Shown here: positions 9,516 to 18,149 of the stretch, piece by piece
Layout: every line of letters begins with the position of its first letter
Position numbering within the stretch: the stretch's first letter is position 1
Made by a program: the position numbers and the translations under genes
Assembly (NCBI RefSeq): GCF_900698995.1
Contig: NZ_LR217735.1
Location: forward strand, 930,001-994,000
Source: Erwinia_E haradaeae_C
GTDB lineage: Bacteria > Pseudomonadota > Gammaproteobacteria > Enterobacterales > Enterobacteriaceae
Direction of reading: 5' to 3'
DNA length: 64,000 nucleotides
Notes under the pieces: generated by a model
Told to the model about the DNA's origin: nothing
What the model saw: the letters and a program-made list of their open reading frames with translations, nothing else
Database searches by the model: none

Positions 9516-10250
9516 ATGGAAATACTTAACCTTATGGAGCTATGCCAGTTATCAAAGAAGGAACGTGCTACAGCACTCAAGAATATTAATCATGAGCTAA
9601 CTCAGCTCCAATCTGAAGATCGTATTAAATGGGGGCTAGAAAACCTACCAGGAGAAGCTGTGTTAACATCTAGTTTTGGTATACAGTCAGTGGTTAGTTT
9701 ACATCTAGTCACGCAACAAAAAACTGATATATCAGTAGTTCTTACTGATACTGGTTATTTATTTCCAGAAACCTATCAGTTTATTGATCATTTGACCGAA
9801 AAAATGCAACTAAAATTACATGTATTTCGGTGTTTGCAAAGTCCAGCTTGGCAAGAATCAAGATACGGTAAGTTGTGGGAGCAAGGCATAGAAGGCATTG
9901 AAAAATACAATCAAATCAACAAAATAGAACCTTTAAAACGTGCAATTAAAAAATTAAACGCAAAAACCTGGTTTGCAGGTCTGCGCCGTGCTCAAGCAAG
10001 TACTCGCGCAAATCTACCAATTCTAACGATTCAGCATGGTATTTTTAAGCTACTTCCGATTATTGACTGGGATGATCGAAAAATTTTTAATTATATTAAA
10101 AAATACAATCTCAATTACCATCCTTTATGGAATTGTGGTTATGTGTCCGTTGGAGATGTTCATACTACCAGAAAACTAGAAATAGGAATGAAAGAAGAAG
10201 AGACTCGATTTTTTGGTTTAAAAAGAGAATGCGGCTTGCATGAAGATTAA
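9516..10250 (+). CDS. cysH: Phosphoadenosine phosphosulfate (PAPS) reductase
   Basis: Thioredoxin- or glutaredoxin-dependent enzyme that reduces PAPS to sulfite and releases PAP. Its 244 residues equal E. coli CysH in length. The catalytic cysteine is C239 in the C-terminal ECGLHED. It lacks the extra cysteine pairs of plant-type APS reductases, so it should use PAPS and not APS. The substrate-binding segments SSFGIQ, LTDTGYLFPETY and WFAGLRRAQ are conserved. It follows cysI by 11 bp with the ribosome binding site CGGAGA. The PAP by-product would be removed by CysQ, encoded at 38.9 kb. Confidence 0.97.
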   Translation: MEILNLMELCQLSKKERATALKNINHELTQLQSEDRIKWGLENLPGEAVLTSSFGIQSVVSLHLVTQQKTDISVVLTDTGYLFPETYQFIDHLTEKMQLKLHVFRCLQSPAWQESRYGKLWEQGIEGIEKYNQINKIEPLKRAIKKLNAKTWFAGLRRAQASTRANLPILTIQHGIFKLLPIIDWDDRKIFNYIKKYNLNYHPLWNCGYVSVGDVHTTRKLEIGMKEEETRFFGLKRECGLHED

Positions 10251-11251
10251 AAATTTATTGATGATGATTTAGGTAACATTAGACATAATACTTTCATAAT
10301 AGTCTTGAGTGCGGTATATTATATTTAAAAATAATATATACACTCTGTTATATTACTTTAGATAGTTTAATATTTTCTAGCTAACAATTCCACGGTCAGC
10401 AATAGTTCAGTAAACTGAAATTTCTAAAAACATACTACAATTAACAAAAACATAGAGATCCATATTAGATATTGAATTTTTGAAAACTGTTTCTCCAAAA
10501 TGCTTAGTATATCTCCAGGATGCTTGGTATAATAAAAATATATATTTATCACAGATTTATTATTGATACTCGATAAAGCAATAAATATCCGATATTATAA
10601 AGTAAATAAAAATGCTAAAATATAAATATTACACAATATTCTAGATCTATAAACAATACAAATAATACTAGTGTCATTAATGTTTAATACATTAAACTTT
10701 ATGTCTTATTTTTAGACATTGTTTACATATAAATTATTAAATTAATATAAACTGCTTATATTAAAATTAATATTTTATTAATGCAAATAATATTGGCGTA
10801 ACACTCCTTAATTATCTTTTCTATAAACGCTTATAAGTATGCTATCGATGATATGCATACTCAAGATAATGCTCAAAAAAATTTTATATATTGTTACAGT
10901 TTCTAACCTAAAACCACTCAAATGTCATAAAATAATTTCCAATAAGATAGATAATCATCCTATTAAATAAATATAATTTATTTCGTTATTTACGATAAAT
11001 ACTAAATTTATAAATATAATATTTTTATATTAATAAATTTTTAGTATTACTAGTATGCCCAAGATAACTATTCAACTATAAAATCACTATATTTAATACT
11101 TAATAACACTTAATGTTCTATGAAAATCTAAAATTAGAATACTTCTTTTTTACTACATTATGTTAAACTTATTTTATAATGACTTATTTTAAATAGTAAT
11201 TTTATTACACTTTAAAATAGCACATATACTCCTGTATCAGCTTATGTTATT
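10251..11251. other. 1 kb AT-rich spacer cysH-cysG
   Basis: I see no gene here. In E. coli the cysJIH and cysDNC blocks are separated by many genes, so this is probably what is left after deletion. The end nearest cysG holds a perfect -10 string TATAAT (11175-11180), listed separately. Confidence 0.45.
11152..11180 (+). promoter_or_regulatory. Possible sigma-70 promoter of cysGDNC
   Basis: A perfect -10 hexamer TATAAT (11175-11180) lies 17 bp after ACTACA (11152-11157), which matches only the last three bases of the -35 consensus. It lies 71 bp before the cysG start. In DNA this AT-rich such strings are common by chance, so this rests mainly on position. Confidence 0.3.
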
Positions 11252-12652
11252 ATGAAGGTTCATGTGGATTATTTACCTATTTTTGCTAATCTAAGACAAA
11301 AGCCAGTACTAGTAGTGGGCGGTGGTCAAACAGCGGCACGAAAAATTCAACTACTAACTCAGGCTGGAGCTAATGTACGGGTTGTGTCTTGGAAATTATC
11401 TAAAACGCTATTAGATATGTTAGCAACAAATCACCTACAATGGATAGCAAAAATTTATCATCCTAACCAACTTGAACAAGTTTTTCTAGTAATTGCTGCC
11501 ACAAATGATTCTCAACTAAATAGCCGAATATATCAAGATGCTACTGATCGATATCTTCTAGCCAATGTAGTGGACGAACTGCCAAACTGTTCTTTTATTT
11601 TTCCTTCTATTATTGACCGCTCCCCGGTAGTTATAGCCATTTCATCTGGCGGAACAGCTCCTGTGCTATCACGATCATTACGTGAAAAAATAGAATCTTT
11701 ACTACCAGCTCATATCGGGCAAATGGCAAAAATAGCAAATCAGTGGCGTAGTAAAGTTAAAAAACGTTTTTATATACTGTCGGACCGTCGTCATTTTTGG
11801 GATAAAGCTTTTAACGGTTTATTCTCTAGTTACATAGCCTCTGGCAATATAGATGAGGCTAAACGTGTCTTAGATCGCCAGTTAGGTGATATAAACGTAT
11901 CACTAGGTGAAATCATTCTAGTAGGCGCTGGACCAGGTAGCAGCGGACTGCTAACTTTACGTGGATTACAGGTGATGCAGCTAGCTGATGTATTATTATA
12001 TGACTATTTAGTCAGTGATGAAATCTTAAACTTAGGTCGACGAGATGCCGAGCGCATCTGCGTAGGAAAGCGTGCTAATGCTCATAGCATTTCGCAAGAA
12101 AATATTAACCATATGTTAATAAAATTAGCTAAACAAGGTAAAAGGGTAGTTCGTTTAAAAGGTGGCGACCCCTTCATCTTTGGTCGTGGTGGCGAAGAAC
12201 TGCAAGCGGCAGCATTAGCTGGCATTCCATTTCAGGTTGTACCTGGCGTCACTGCTGCGATTGGCGTTACTGCATATGCTGGCATTCCATTGACACATAG
12301 GGACTATGCACAGAGTGTTTTATTTGTCACCGGACATTGCCGCGACAACGGGACAGTCATCGACTGGTCAACACTATCTAACTCTGATCAGACGTTAGTG
12401 ATTTATATGGGCTCTATAACTGCAGATCAAATTTCTCACCAATTAATTAGACATGGTCGTGATCTAACAACACCTGTAGCTGTTATTAGCCGGGGAACGC
12501 ATCCAGATCAGCAGGTTAAAACCGGAACATTACAAAACCTATTCGAACTCACACAACATACCTCCGCTCCAACGTTATTAGTTATAGGAGCGGTAGTTAA
12601 TCTGCACCAACAACTAGCATGGTATCAAAATTCTAAAAAAATACATGGATAA
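11252..12652 (+). CDS. cysG: Siroheme synthase (trifunctional CysG)
   Basis: CysG turns uroporphyrinogen III into siroheme, the cofactor of CysI. It has 466 residues (E. coli 457). The N-terminal half (1-150) is the dehydrogenase/ferrochelatase part with the NAD motif VVGGGQTAARKIQLL and the serine-containing SSGGTAPVLSR. From about 222 the SAM-dependent uroporphyrinogen methyltransferase follows, with LVGAGPGSSGLLTLRG, RLKGGDPFIFGRGGEE, VVPGVTAAIG and GIPLTHRDYAQS. The ATG at 11252 gives four more residues (MKVHV) than E. coli; a GTG at 11261 is an alternative. Its 3' end adjoins cysD closely (cysD begins 38 bp after the cysG stop). The cysG-cysDNC order is also known from Yersinia and Serratia relatives. 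Confidence 0.96.
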   Translation: MKVHVDYLPIFANLRQKPVLVVGGGQTAARKIQLLTQAGANVRVVSWKLSKTLLDMLATNHLQWIAKIYHPNQLEQVFLVIAATNDSQLNSRIYQDATDRYLLANVVDELPNCSFIFPSIIDRSPVVIAISSGGTAPVLSRSLREKIESLLPAHIGQMAKIANQWRSKVKKRFYILSDRRHFWDKAFNGLFSSYIASGNIDEAKRVLDRQLGDINVSLGEIILVGAGPGSSGLLTLRGLQVMQLADVLLYDYLVSDEILNLGRRDAERICVGKRANAHSISQENINHMLIKLAKQGKRVVRLKGGDPFIFGRGGEELQAAALAGIPFQVVPGVTAAIGVTAYAGIPLTHRDYAQSVLFVTGHCRDNGTVIDWSTLSNSDQTLVIYMGSITADQISHQLIRHGRDLTTPVAVISRGTHPDQQVKTGTLQNLFELTQHTSAPTLLVIGAVVNLHQQLAWYQNSKKIHG

Positions 12653-12689
12653 CATGTCTATATATTCTAACTTTTCTCAAGGGCATATT

Positions 12690-13598
12690 ATGGATATAAA
12701 AAAACTAACCTATCTACGTCAATTAGAAGCGGAAAGTATTTATATTATCCGCGAGGTTGTAGCAGAGTTCGCTAATCCAGTAATGTTGTATTCTATCGGA
12801 AAAGATTCATCAGTTATGTTGCATTTAGCACGTAAAGCCTTCTACCCAGGTACCATATCATTTCCTCTGTTACATGTGGATACTGGATGGAAATTTCGCG
12901 AAATGTACGAGTTTCGTGATCATACTGTAAAAGAACTAGGTATAAAACTATTAGTTTATCGTAACCCAGCAGGAGAAAAAATAAAAATTAATCCATTTGA
13001 GCATAATAGTACACAATATACAGATATTATGAAAACTGAAGGCCTCAAACAAGCTATAGATAAATATAGCTTTGATGCAGCTTTCGGAGGGGCCCGCCGT
13101 GATGAAGAAAAATCACGCGCTAAAGAACGTATTTATTCTTTTCGCGATCGCTTTCATCGATGGGACCCTAAAAATCAACGCCCAGAGTTATGGAATAACT
13201 ATAATGGAATCATTAATCAAGGTGAAAGCATTCGTGTATTTCCGCTCTCTAACTGGACTGAAATAGATATCTGGGAATATATTTTTATTGAGCATATCAA
13301 AATTGTTCCATTATATTTAGCAGCTCTTCGTCCAGTTCTACAACGTAATGGCATAATTATAGTAATTAATGATAATCGAATAAACTTAAAACCTAATGAG
13401 ATCATTGAGAAACGCATGGTGCGGTTTCGAACCCTGGGCTGCTGGCCGCTAACTGGAGCAGTAGAATCAACAGCAAATACAGTACCTGATATCATCTCAG
13501 AAATGCTTCTTAGTAAGAGCAGCGAGCGAAAAGGTCGTATGATAGACTGCGATCAAACTAGCTCTATGGAACTAAAAAAACGACAGGGTTATTTTTAA
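12690..13598 (+). CDS. cysD: Sulfate adenylyltransferase subunit 2
   Basis: CysD is the small catalytic subunit of ATP sulfurylase and makes APS from sulfate and ATP, driven by the CysN GTPase. I start it at the ATG at 12690. This follows AAGGG at good spacing and gives exactly 302 residues, as in E. coli (MDIKKLTYLRQLEAESI). An upstream in-frame ATG at 12645 overlaps cysG and adds 15 residues with no counterpart. The PP-loop motif YSIGKDSSVMLHLARKAF near residues 34-51 binds ATP. FGGARRDEEKSRAKER and RFRTLGCWPLTGAVES are family blocks. cysN begins 9 bp after the stop. Confidence 0.96.
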   Translation: MDIKKLTYLRQLEAESIYIIREVVAEFANPVMLYSIGKDSSVMLHLARKAFYPGTISFPLLHVDTGWKFREMYEFRDHTVKELGIKLLVYRNPAGEKIKINPFEHNSTQYTDIMKTEGLKQAIDKYSFDAAFGGARRDEEKSRAKERIYSFRDRFHRWDPKNQRPELWNNYNGIINQGESIRVFPLSNWTEIDIWEYIFIEHIKIVPLYLAALRPVLQRNGIIIVINDNRINLKPNEIIEKRMVRFRTLGCWPLTGAVESTANTVPDIISEMLLSKSSERKGRMIDCDQTSSMELKKRQGYF

Positions 13599-13607
13599 GG
13601 AAATTTT

Positions 13608-15008
13608 ATGACCAATTTTATTACAATAGATAACCTCACTCAAAAAAATTCAGAAACATACGTACATAAAGAAAAAAACCAAAGCCTATTGCGATTTCTT
13701 ACATGTGGCAGTGTAGATGATGGTAAAAGTACACTTATCGGGCGATTATTACATGATACAAAACAAATTTATGACGATCAGTTACTATCATTAAAAAATG
13801 ATAGCAAGCGCCATGGGTCTCAAGGAGATGAACTGGATCTAGCATTTTTGGTAGATGGATTACAGGCTGAGCGCGAACAAGGTATCACTATTGATGTTGC
13901 ATATCGCTATTTTTCTACTAATCATCGTAAATTTATTATCGCTGATACTCCGGGACATGAGCAATACACGCGCAATATGGCAACTGGCGCTTCTACTTGT
14001 GATCTGGCTATCCTGCTGATTGATGCGCGCAAAGGAATTTTACAACAAACCCGACGACATAGTTTAATTGCTACACTTTTAGGCATTAAACACTTAATCG
14101 TGGCTATTAATAAAATGGACTTGGTCTATTACAAAGAAGATATTTTTCAGGCAATTCAGAGAGATTTTGTTAATTTTTCAACTAAACTGCCTTCTATCGT
14201 TGATATTCACTGTATACCTATATCTGCTTTAAAAGGTGTAAATGTAACTGGAGCCATTGGTCAAATACATTGGTATAAAGGCTTAACTCTTTTAAAGCTA
14301 CTAGAGACTATTGAAGTTCATCGCGAAATCATAAAACAACCCATGCGATTTCCAGTACAATATATTAATCGTCCAAATTTTGATTTTCGTGGTTATTCTG
14401 GCACACTTTCTTCTGGAGTGTTGAAAGTCGGGCAATTAATAAAAGCCATGCCAAGTGGCATACAATCCAATATATCTCGTATAGTGACATTTGATGGTAA
14501 TCTAGATTATGCTATTGCGGGAGAAGCGATTACCATAGTATTACAAAACGAAATTGATATTAGCCGCGGAGATCTTCTAATAGATGCAGATGATACATTA
14601 ATACCAGTCCGATCTGCTAGTATAGATATAATCTGGATGGCAACAAAACCCCTTATTCCGGGCAATATTTTTAACATAAAAATCGCTAATAAATTAACTT
14701 CCATGCGTATTGATAAAATTTGTTACCAGATAAATATTAATAACTTTACGCAGCACGCTAGTAAAGAGCTTTCATTAAACTCGATAGGTCGTGTAGATGT
14801 TATATTTGACGAAATGCTTCCAGTTGATGTTTATGAAAAAAATCAAGTAACTGGTTCAATTATTATTATCGATCGTCTCAGTAACGCTACTGTAGGAGCC
14901 GGTATGATACGTCAAGTATTATCAGACAATATCAACACCAACGGCATCAACTATGAGTCTTTCGAGATAGAGCTAAAAGCTCTGATACGTCGTCACTTCC
15001 CACATTAG
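13608..15008 (+). CDS. cysN: Sulfate adenylyltransferase subunit 1 (GTPase)
   Basis: The large, EF-Tu-like subunit of ATP sulfurylase; GTP hydrolysis drives APS formation by CysD. It has 466 residues (E. coli 475). G-domain motifs: P-loop GSVDDGKST (residues 34-42), REQGITIDVAYRYF, DTPGHEQYTRNMATGA, and NKMD for guanine recognition. Beta-barrel domains follow and end in RRHFPH. It is not fused to an APS kinase; cysC is a separate gene 31 bp downstream. The start is preceded by AAGGAAA, which overlaps the cysD stop. Conservation is lower in the C-terminal domains than in the G domain. Confidence 0.96.
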   Translation: MTNFITIDNLTQKNSETYVHKEKNQSLLRFLTCGSVDDGKSTLIGRLLHDTKQIYDDQLLSLKNDSKRHGSQGDELDLAFLVDGLQAEREQGITIDVAYRYFSTNHRKFIIADTPGHEQYTRNMATGASTCDLAILLIDARKGILQQTRRHSLIATLLGIKHLIVAINKMDLVYYKEDIFQAIQRDFVNFSTKLPSIVDIHCIPISALKGVNVTGAIGQIHWYKGLTLLKLLETIEVHREIIKQPMRFPVQYINRPNFDFRGYSGTLSSGVLKVGQLIKAMPSGIQSNISRIVTFDGNLDYAIAGEAITIVLQNEIDISRGDLLIDADDTLIPVRSASIDIIWMATKPLIPGNIFNIKIANKLTSMRIDKICYQININNFTQHASKELSLNSIGRVDVIFDEMLPVDVYEKNQVTGSIIIIDRLSNATVGAGMIRQVLSDNINTNGINYESFEIELKALIRRHFPH

Positions 15009-15039
15009 AACGCATCTTATATTACAACATGGGCGAAAA

Positions 15040-15645
15040 ATGACACAGGATCAGAAAAATATAATATGGCATGATCATCCAATTAATCGCGTATCTCGAG
15101 AGATACTACATGGTCATCAAGGTATAGTTTTATGGTTTACTGGTCTATCTGGTTCTGGCAAATCTACCATAGCAGGATCAGTAGAAGAAAAACTATATCA
15201 GATAGGTGTTAGCAGTTATTTGCTTGATGGGGATAATTTAAGACATGGTTTATGCAGAGACCTTGGTTTTGATAAGCCTGATCGTTATGAAAATATCCGA
15301 AGAATTGGTGAAGTAGCTAAACTTATGGTAGATGCTGGGTTAATTGTCCTGACTGCGTTAATTTCCCCTTATCGCGCCGAACGTCAAATGGTGCGTGAAA
15401 TGTTAACAGAAGAGAAATTTTTAGAGATTTTTGTCGATACACCTTTCGACATATGTGAGGCACGCGACCCAAAAGGTTTATATCAGAAAGCACGTAGTGG
15501 AGCAATACGATACTTTACTGGTATTCATTCAGAATATCAAATTCCACTCCAACCTGAAATACGACTAAATGGTGAATACAAGGTGTCACATCTATCTGAG
15601 CAAGTATTAGAGTTTTTGCGTTCAAAAAAGGTTCTCACAACTTAA
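15040..15645 (+). CDS. cysC: Adenylylsulfate (APS) kinase
   Basis: CysC phosphorylates APS to PAPS, the substrate of CysH. Its 201 residues equal E. coli CysC. P-loop GLSGSGKST begins at residue 35, and the APS-binding block YLLDGDNLRHGLCRDLGF follows. ENIRRIGEVAKLM, the lid region around CEARDPKGLYQKARSG, and NFTGI-like YFTGIHSEYQ are all family features. It is the last gene of cysGDNC. The ribosome binding site is poor (GGGCG at a distance). With CysG, CysH, CysIJ and CysQ this gives a full sulfate-to-sulfide route in the window. Confidence 0.96.
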   Translation: MTQDQKNIIWHDHPINRVSREILHGHQGIVLWFTGLSGSGKSTIAGSVEEKLYQIGVSSYLLDGDNLRHGLCRDLGFDKPDRYENIRRIGEVAKLMVDAGLIVLTALISPYRAERQMVREMLTEEKFLEIFVDTPFDICEARDPKGLYQKARSGAIRYFTGIHSEYQIPLQPEIRLNGEYKVSHLSEQVLEFLRSKKVLTT

Positions 15646-15845
15646 AATAATAATTTATTATATATTTTTCGAGAGATTCAAAAAATAATTTCTTATGAGT
15701 TTTATCATACTTTAGTTGTATATCTCCTAGAGCGCAAAAATAAAAGATTTTATATTGTTAATTTTTACAATTTCGAAAGACAACAGCTATTGCTAAAAAT
15801 AGTGACAATAATGCAATATAGAAAAATGTTGAATAGAGAGGCATT

Positions 15846-16067
15846 GTGGATAAATTAATATTATTATTACTAGTTCTGTTAAGTTGGCTACAATATTCTC
15901 TTTGGTTGGGAAAAAATGGAATAAATAGTTTTCATCATATTAACAGCGATCTAAAACTACAAAAAGAATACAATTCTCTGCTTAAAGAAAGGAATGAAAA
16001 ACTCTTATCGAGAATCAATGATTTAAATAAATCTGATGACATTCTGAAAGATCCAAATACTAAATAA
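15846..16067 (+). CDS. ftsB: Cell division protein FtsB, shortened
   Basis: FtsB is a bitopic inner-membrane protein that joins FtsL and FtsQ in the divisome. The start is GTG at 15846, after AGAGG. The N-terminal membrane segment (about residues 3-21, LILLLLVLLSWLQYSLW) and GKNGI match E. coli strongly, followed by a coiled-coil-like stretch rich in K, E and L. The protein has only 73 residues against about 103 in E. coli. It stops inside the segment that corresponds to EALEERARNEL and lacks the periplasmic C-terminal part known to contact FtsQ. No clear continuation is visible in other frames downstream. As in E. coli, it precedes ispD. Confidence 0.88.
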   Translation: MDKLILLLLVLLSWLQYSLWLGKNGINSFHHINSDLKLQKEYNSLLKERNEKLLSRINDLNKSDDILKDPNTK

Positions 16068-16256
16068 ACGCTAGATATATAAAAATAAATTCTATATAAC
16101 CTTATATTATATATTGAAAATATAACATTATTAACATAATTCTGAGACACTAAATTTAGTCTGCAAAAAAAATTACTATTTATGCTTTGATTAAAGATTA
16201 AAACTATAAATATGTCACACAATCAGATTAGATTTATATATTTTAAATGAGGCATC

Positions 16257-17456
16257 ATGGAAAATAATACCTCATTAATGGATGTAGTCGCTGTAGTACC
16301 TGCTGCAGGAGTAGGTAGTCGCATGCAATCTAAGCGACCTAAGCAATATCTCGTTGTTGCTGGAAAAACAATTCTAGAGCATACTTTAAATGTATTGTTA
16401 AAAAATATAGAGATTAAAAAAATAATAGTTGCACTACATCCAGAAGATGTGTACTTTAATCATTTATCAGTAGCTCATAATTTACGCGTTACTACTGTCA
16501 CAGGTGGCCAGTGGCGTGCGAATTCAGTGTTAGCAGCTCTTCAAGCCGCCCCGCCTGTTCAATGGGTATTGATACATGATGCTGCACGACCTTGTTTGCG
16601 ATCAGAAGATTTAGAGCGCATTCTCAGTCTTACTTTAAGCAGCAAAATTGGTGGTATTCTAGCGATTCCAGTGCGTGACACCATTAAACAGGCTACAGAT
16701 GGAAGTAATCAGATTTATGCCAGTATACAGCGTAATTCCTTATGGCATGCATTAACGCCGCAATTATTTCCGTTAAAATTACTATTAAATTGTTTAAAAA
16801 GAGCAATTAATTTAGGAAAAAATATTACTGATGAGGCATCCGCACTAGAATTCTGTGGCTATCAACCTGAATTAATTAAAGGACGCAGCGATAATTTAAA
16901 AGTGACGTACCCAGAAGATTTAGAACTGGCTGAATCCTATCTGTCTACAAACGTTAATCTACCAGGGAATATCATGCGCATTGGTCACGGTTTTGACATA
17001 CATGCATTTGGTGGCATTAGGCCACTAATTTTATGTGGTGTTCTAATTCCTAATAGTCAAGGACTTTTGGCTCACTCTGATGGTGATGTGGCTCTTCATG
17101 CGCTCACTGATGCATTAATTGGCGCAGCAGCTCTTGGGGATATAGGTACTCTTTTTTCCGACAGCAATCCTCTTTATACAGGGATAGACAGTCGCTTTCT
17201 TTTACGTGAAGTTTTTCTACGTATTACAGAAAAAAACTATCAAATTGAAAATATTGATATTACAATCATTGCGCAAATTCCAAAAATTATGCCATATATA
17301 ACACAAATGCGTATAAATATTTCCAAAGATTTATGTATCAATAGAGATAGCGTGAATATCAAAGCTACAACTACAGAAAAACTAGGATGTATTGGACGAA
17401 AAGAAGGCATTGCCTGTGAAGCTGTTTTATTGTTAAAAAAATCTTACACAATTTAA
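16257..17456 (+). CDS. ispDF: Fused IspD-IspF (CDP-ME synthase / MECDP synthase)
   Basis: One open frame of 399 residues carries two successive... steps of the MEP isoprenoid pathway that are separate adjacent genes in E. coli. Residues about 8-233 are IspD (2-C-methyl-D-erythritol 4-phosphate cytidylyltransferase): VVPAAGVGSRMQSKRPKQYL binds CTP, HDAARPC and ITDEASALE are conserved. Residues about 240-399 are IspF (MECDP synthase): MRIGHGFDIHAFGG with its D-x-H metal site, LLAHSDGDVALHALTDALIG, KATTTEKLGCIGR. The join is direct, from ESYLSTNVNLPGNI to the native IspF methionine. AGGGAA (16964-16969) before the internal ATG at 16974 might still allow separate IspF (160 residues). The main start follows GAGG. 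Confidence 0.95.
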   Translation: MENNTSLMDVVAVVPAAGVGSRMQSKRPKQYLVVAGKTILEHTLNVLLKNIEIKKIIVALHPEDVYFNHLSVAHNLRVTTVTGGQWRANSVLAALQAAPPVQWVLIHDAARPCLRSEDLERILSLTLSSKIGGILAIPVRDTIKQATDGSNQIYASIQRNSLWHALTPQLFPLKLLLNCLKRAINLGKNITDEASALEFCGYQPELIKGRSDNLKVTYPEDLELAESYLSTNVNLPGNIMRIGHGFDIHAFGGIRPLILCGVLIPNSQGLLAHSDGDVALHALTDALIGAAALGDIGTLFSDSNPLYTGIDSRFLLREVFLRITEKNYQIENIDITIIAQIPKIMPYITQMRINISKDLCINRDSVNIKATTTEKLGCIGRKEGIACEAVLLLKKSYTI

Positions 17457-18149
17457 GCAAGATTTTCTACTATAGATCATAAAACCCTAGACTAAAACTA
17501 TGTATAATATGTGTATACTAAAATTTAAATATTATTTAATCAGTATGGTTGATATTTTTTTAAAAAGATATTTATTAATGATAAAAACCAGAAGTTAGGC
17601 ATTACAAAAAAATAAATTATCATAATGGATATTAACGATAATTTTATTATATTTATAACTAAAATTAATAATTCTGATCATGTTAGAATTTATGAACACC
17701 CAATACTATGCCGCCTTGTTAAGATCTAAAGACTGATTCTAATTTTATAAGATCAGGAAAATCATGTCCTACAGACCGTCTAATAAACATTAATTAATGT
17801 ACATTGATCTGCTTCTGCCTTATATGTTAAATATTAAAATCACTTTAATTGAATTTTTTTACTTTAAATACTATTTATATATATCTTTCATCTATAATAG
17901 CATTAAATAAATACATCATATAATAAATATTTACTTATATATTAAATAAGTAAATATTTTAATTTTTATTGTTTAAATACAAATGACTTGAGTGAAAACT
18001 CATGTTTCTCAACATGATCAAAAATACATAACAAACCCAATCAATTAATCCAATCGTAACAGAAGAAAAAGAACAATTTAGTTATCATCTTGTAACGATT
18101 ATCTATCTTTTTGATTAAAATCATCCAGTTAATTGCATACATTGGATTT
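17457..18149. other. Spacer between convergent ispDF and surA, with hairpins
   Basis: AT-rich, with no gene seen; truD, surE, pcm and nlpD follow ispF in E. coli and are missing here. Two structured spots lie close together. A 13-bp perfect inverted repeat, AAATATTTACTTA (17925-17937) with TAAGTAAATATTT (17947-17959), is followed by a T-rich run and may be a weak terminator for the plus strand. Then a TGAGT-GAAA-ACTCA hairpin (17989-18002) overlaps a CATGTT-TCTC-AACATG hairpin (18001-18016). Confidence 0.5.
17925..17966 (+). terminator. Possible terminator, 13-bp stem with T-rich tail
   Basis: The stem AAATATTTACTTA/TAAGTAAATATTT has a 9-nt loop and is followed by TTAATTTTTATT. It has few G/C pairs and lies 470 bp after ispDF, so termination is uncertain. 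Confidence 0.3.

Noticed and set aside
12645..12689. Upstream ATG as the start of cysD
   Set aside because: It adds 15 residues with no counterpart and overlaps cysG; the ATG at 12690 has AAGGG and gives the exact family length.
16030..16075. Frameshift in ftsB restoring ERxR-like residues in another frame
   Set aside because: The alternative frame reaches a stop after a few codons and the annotated frame matches the family better up to its end.
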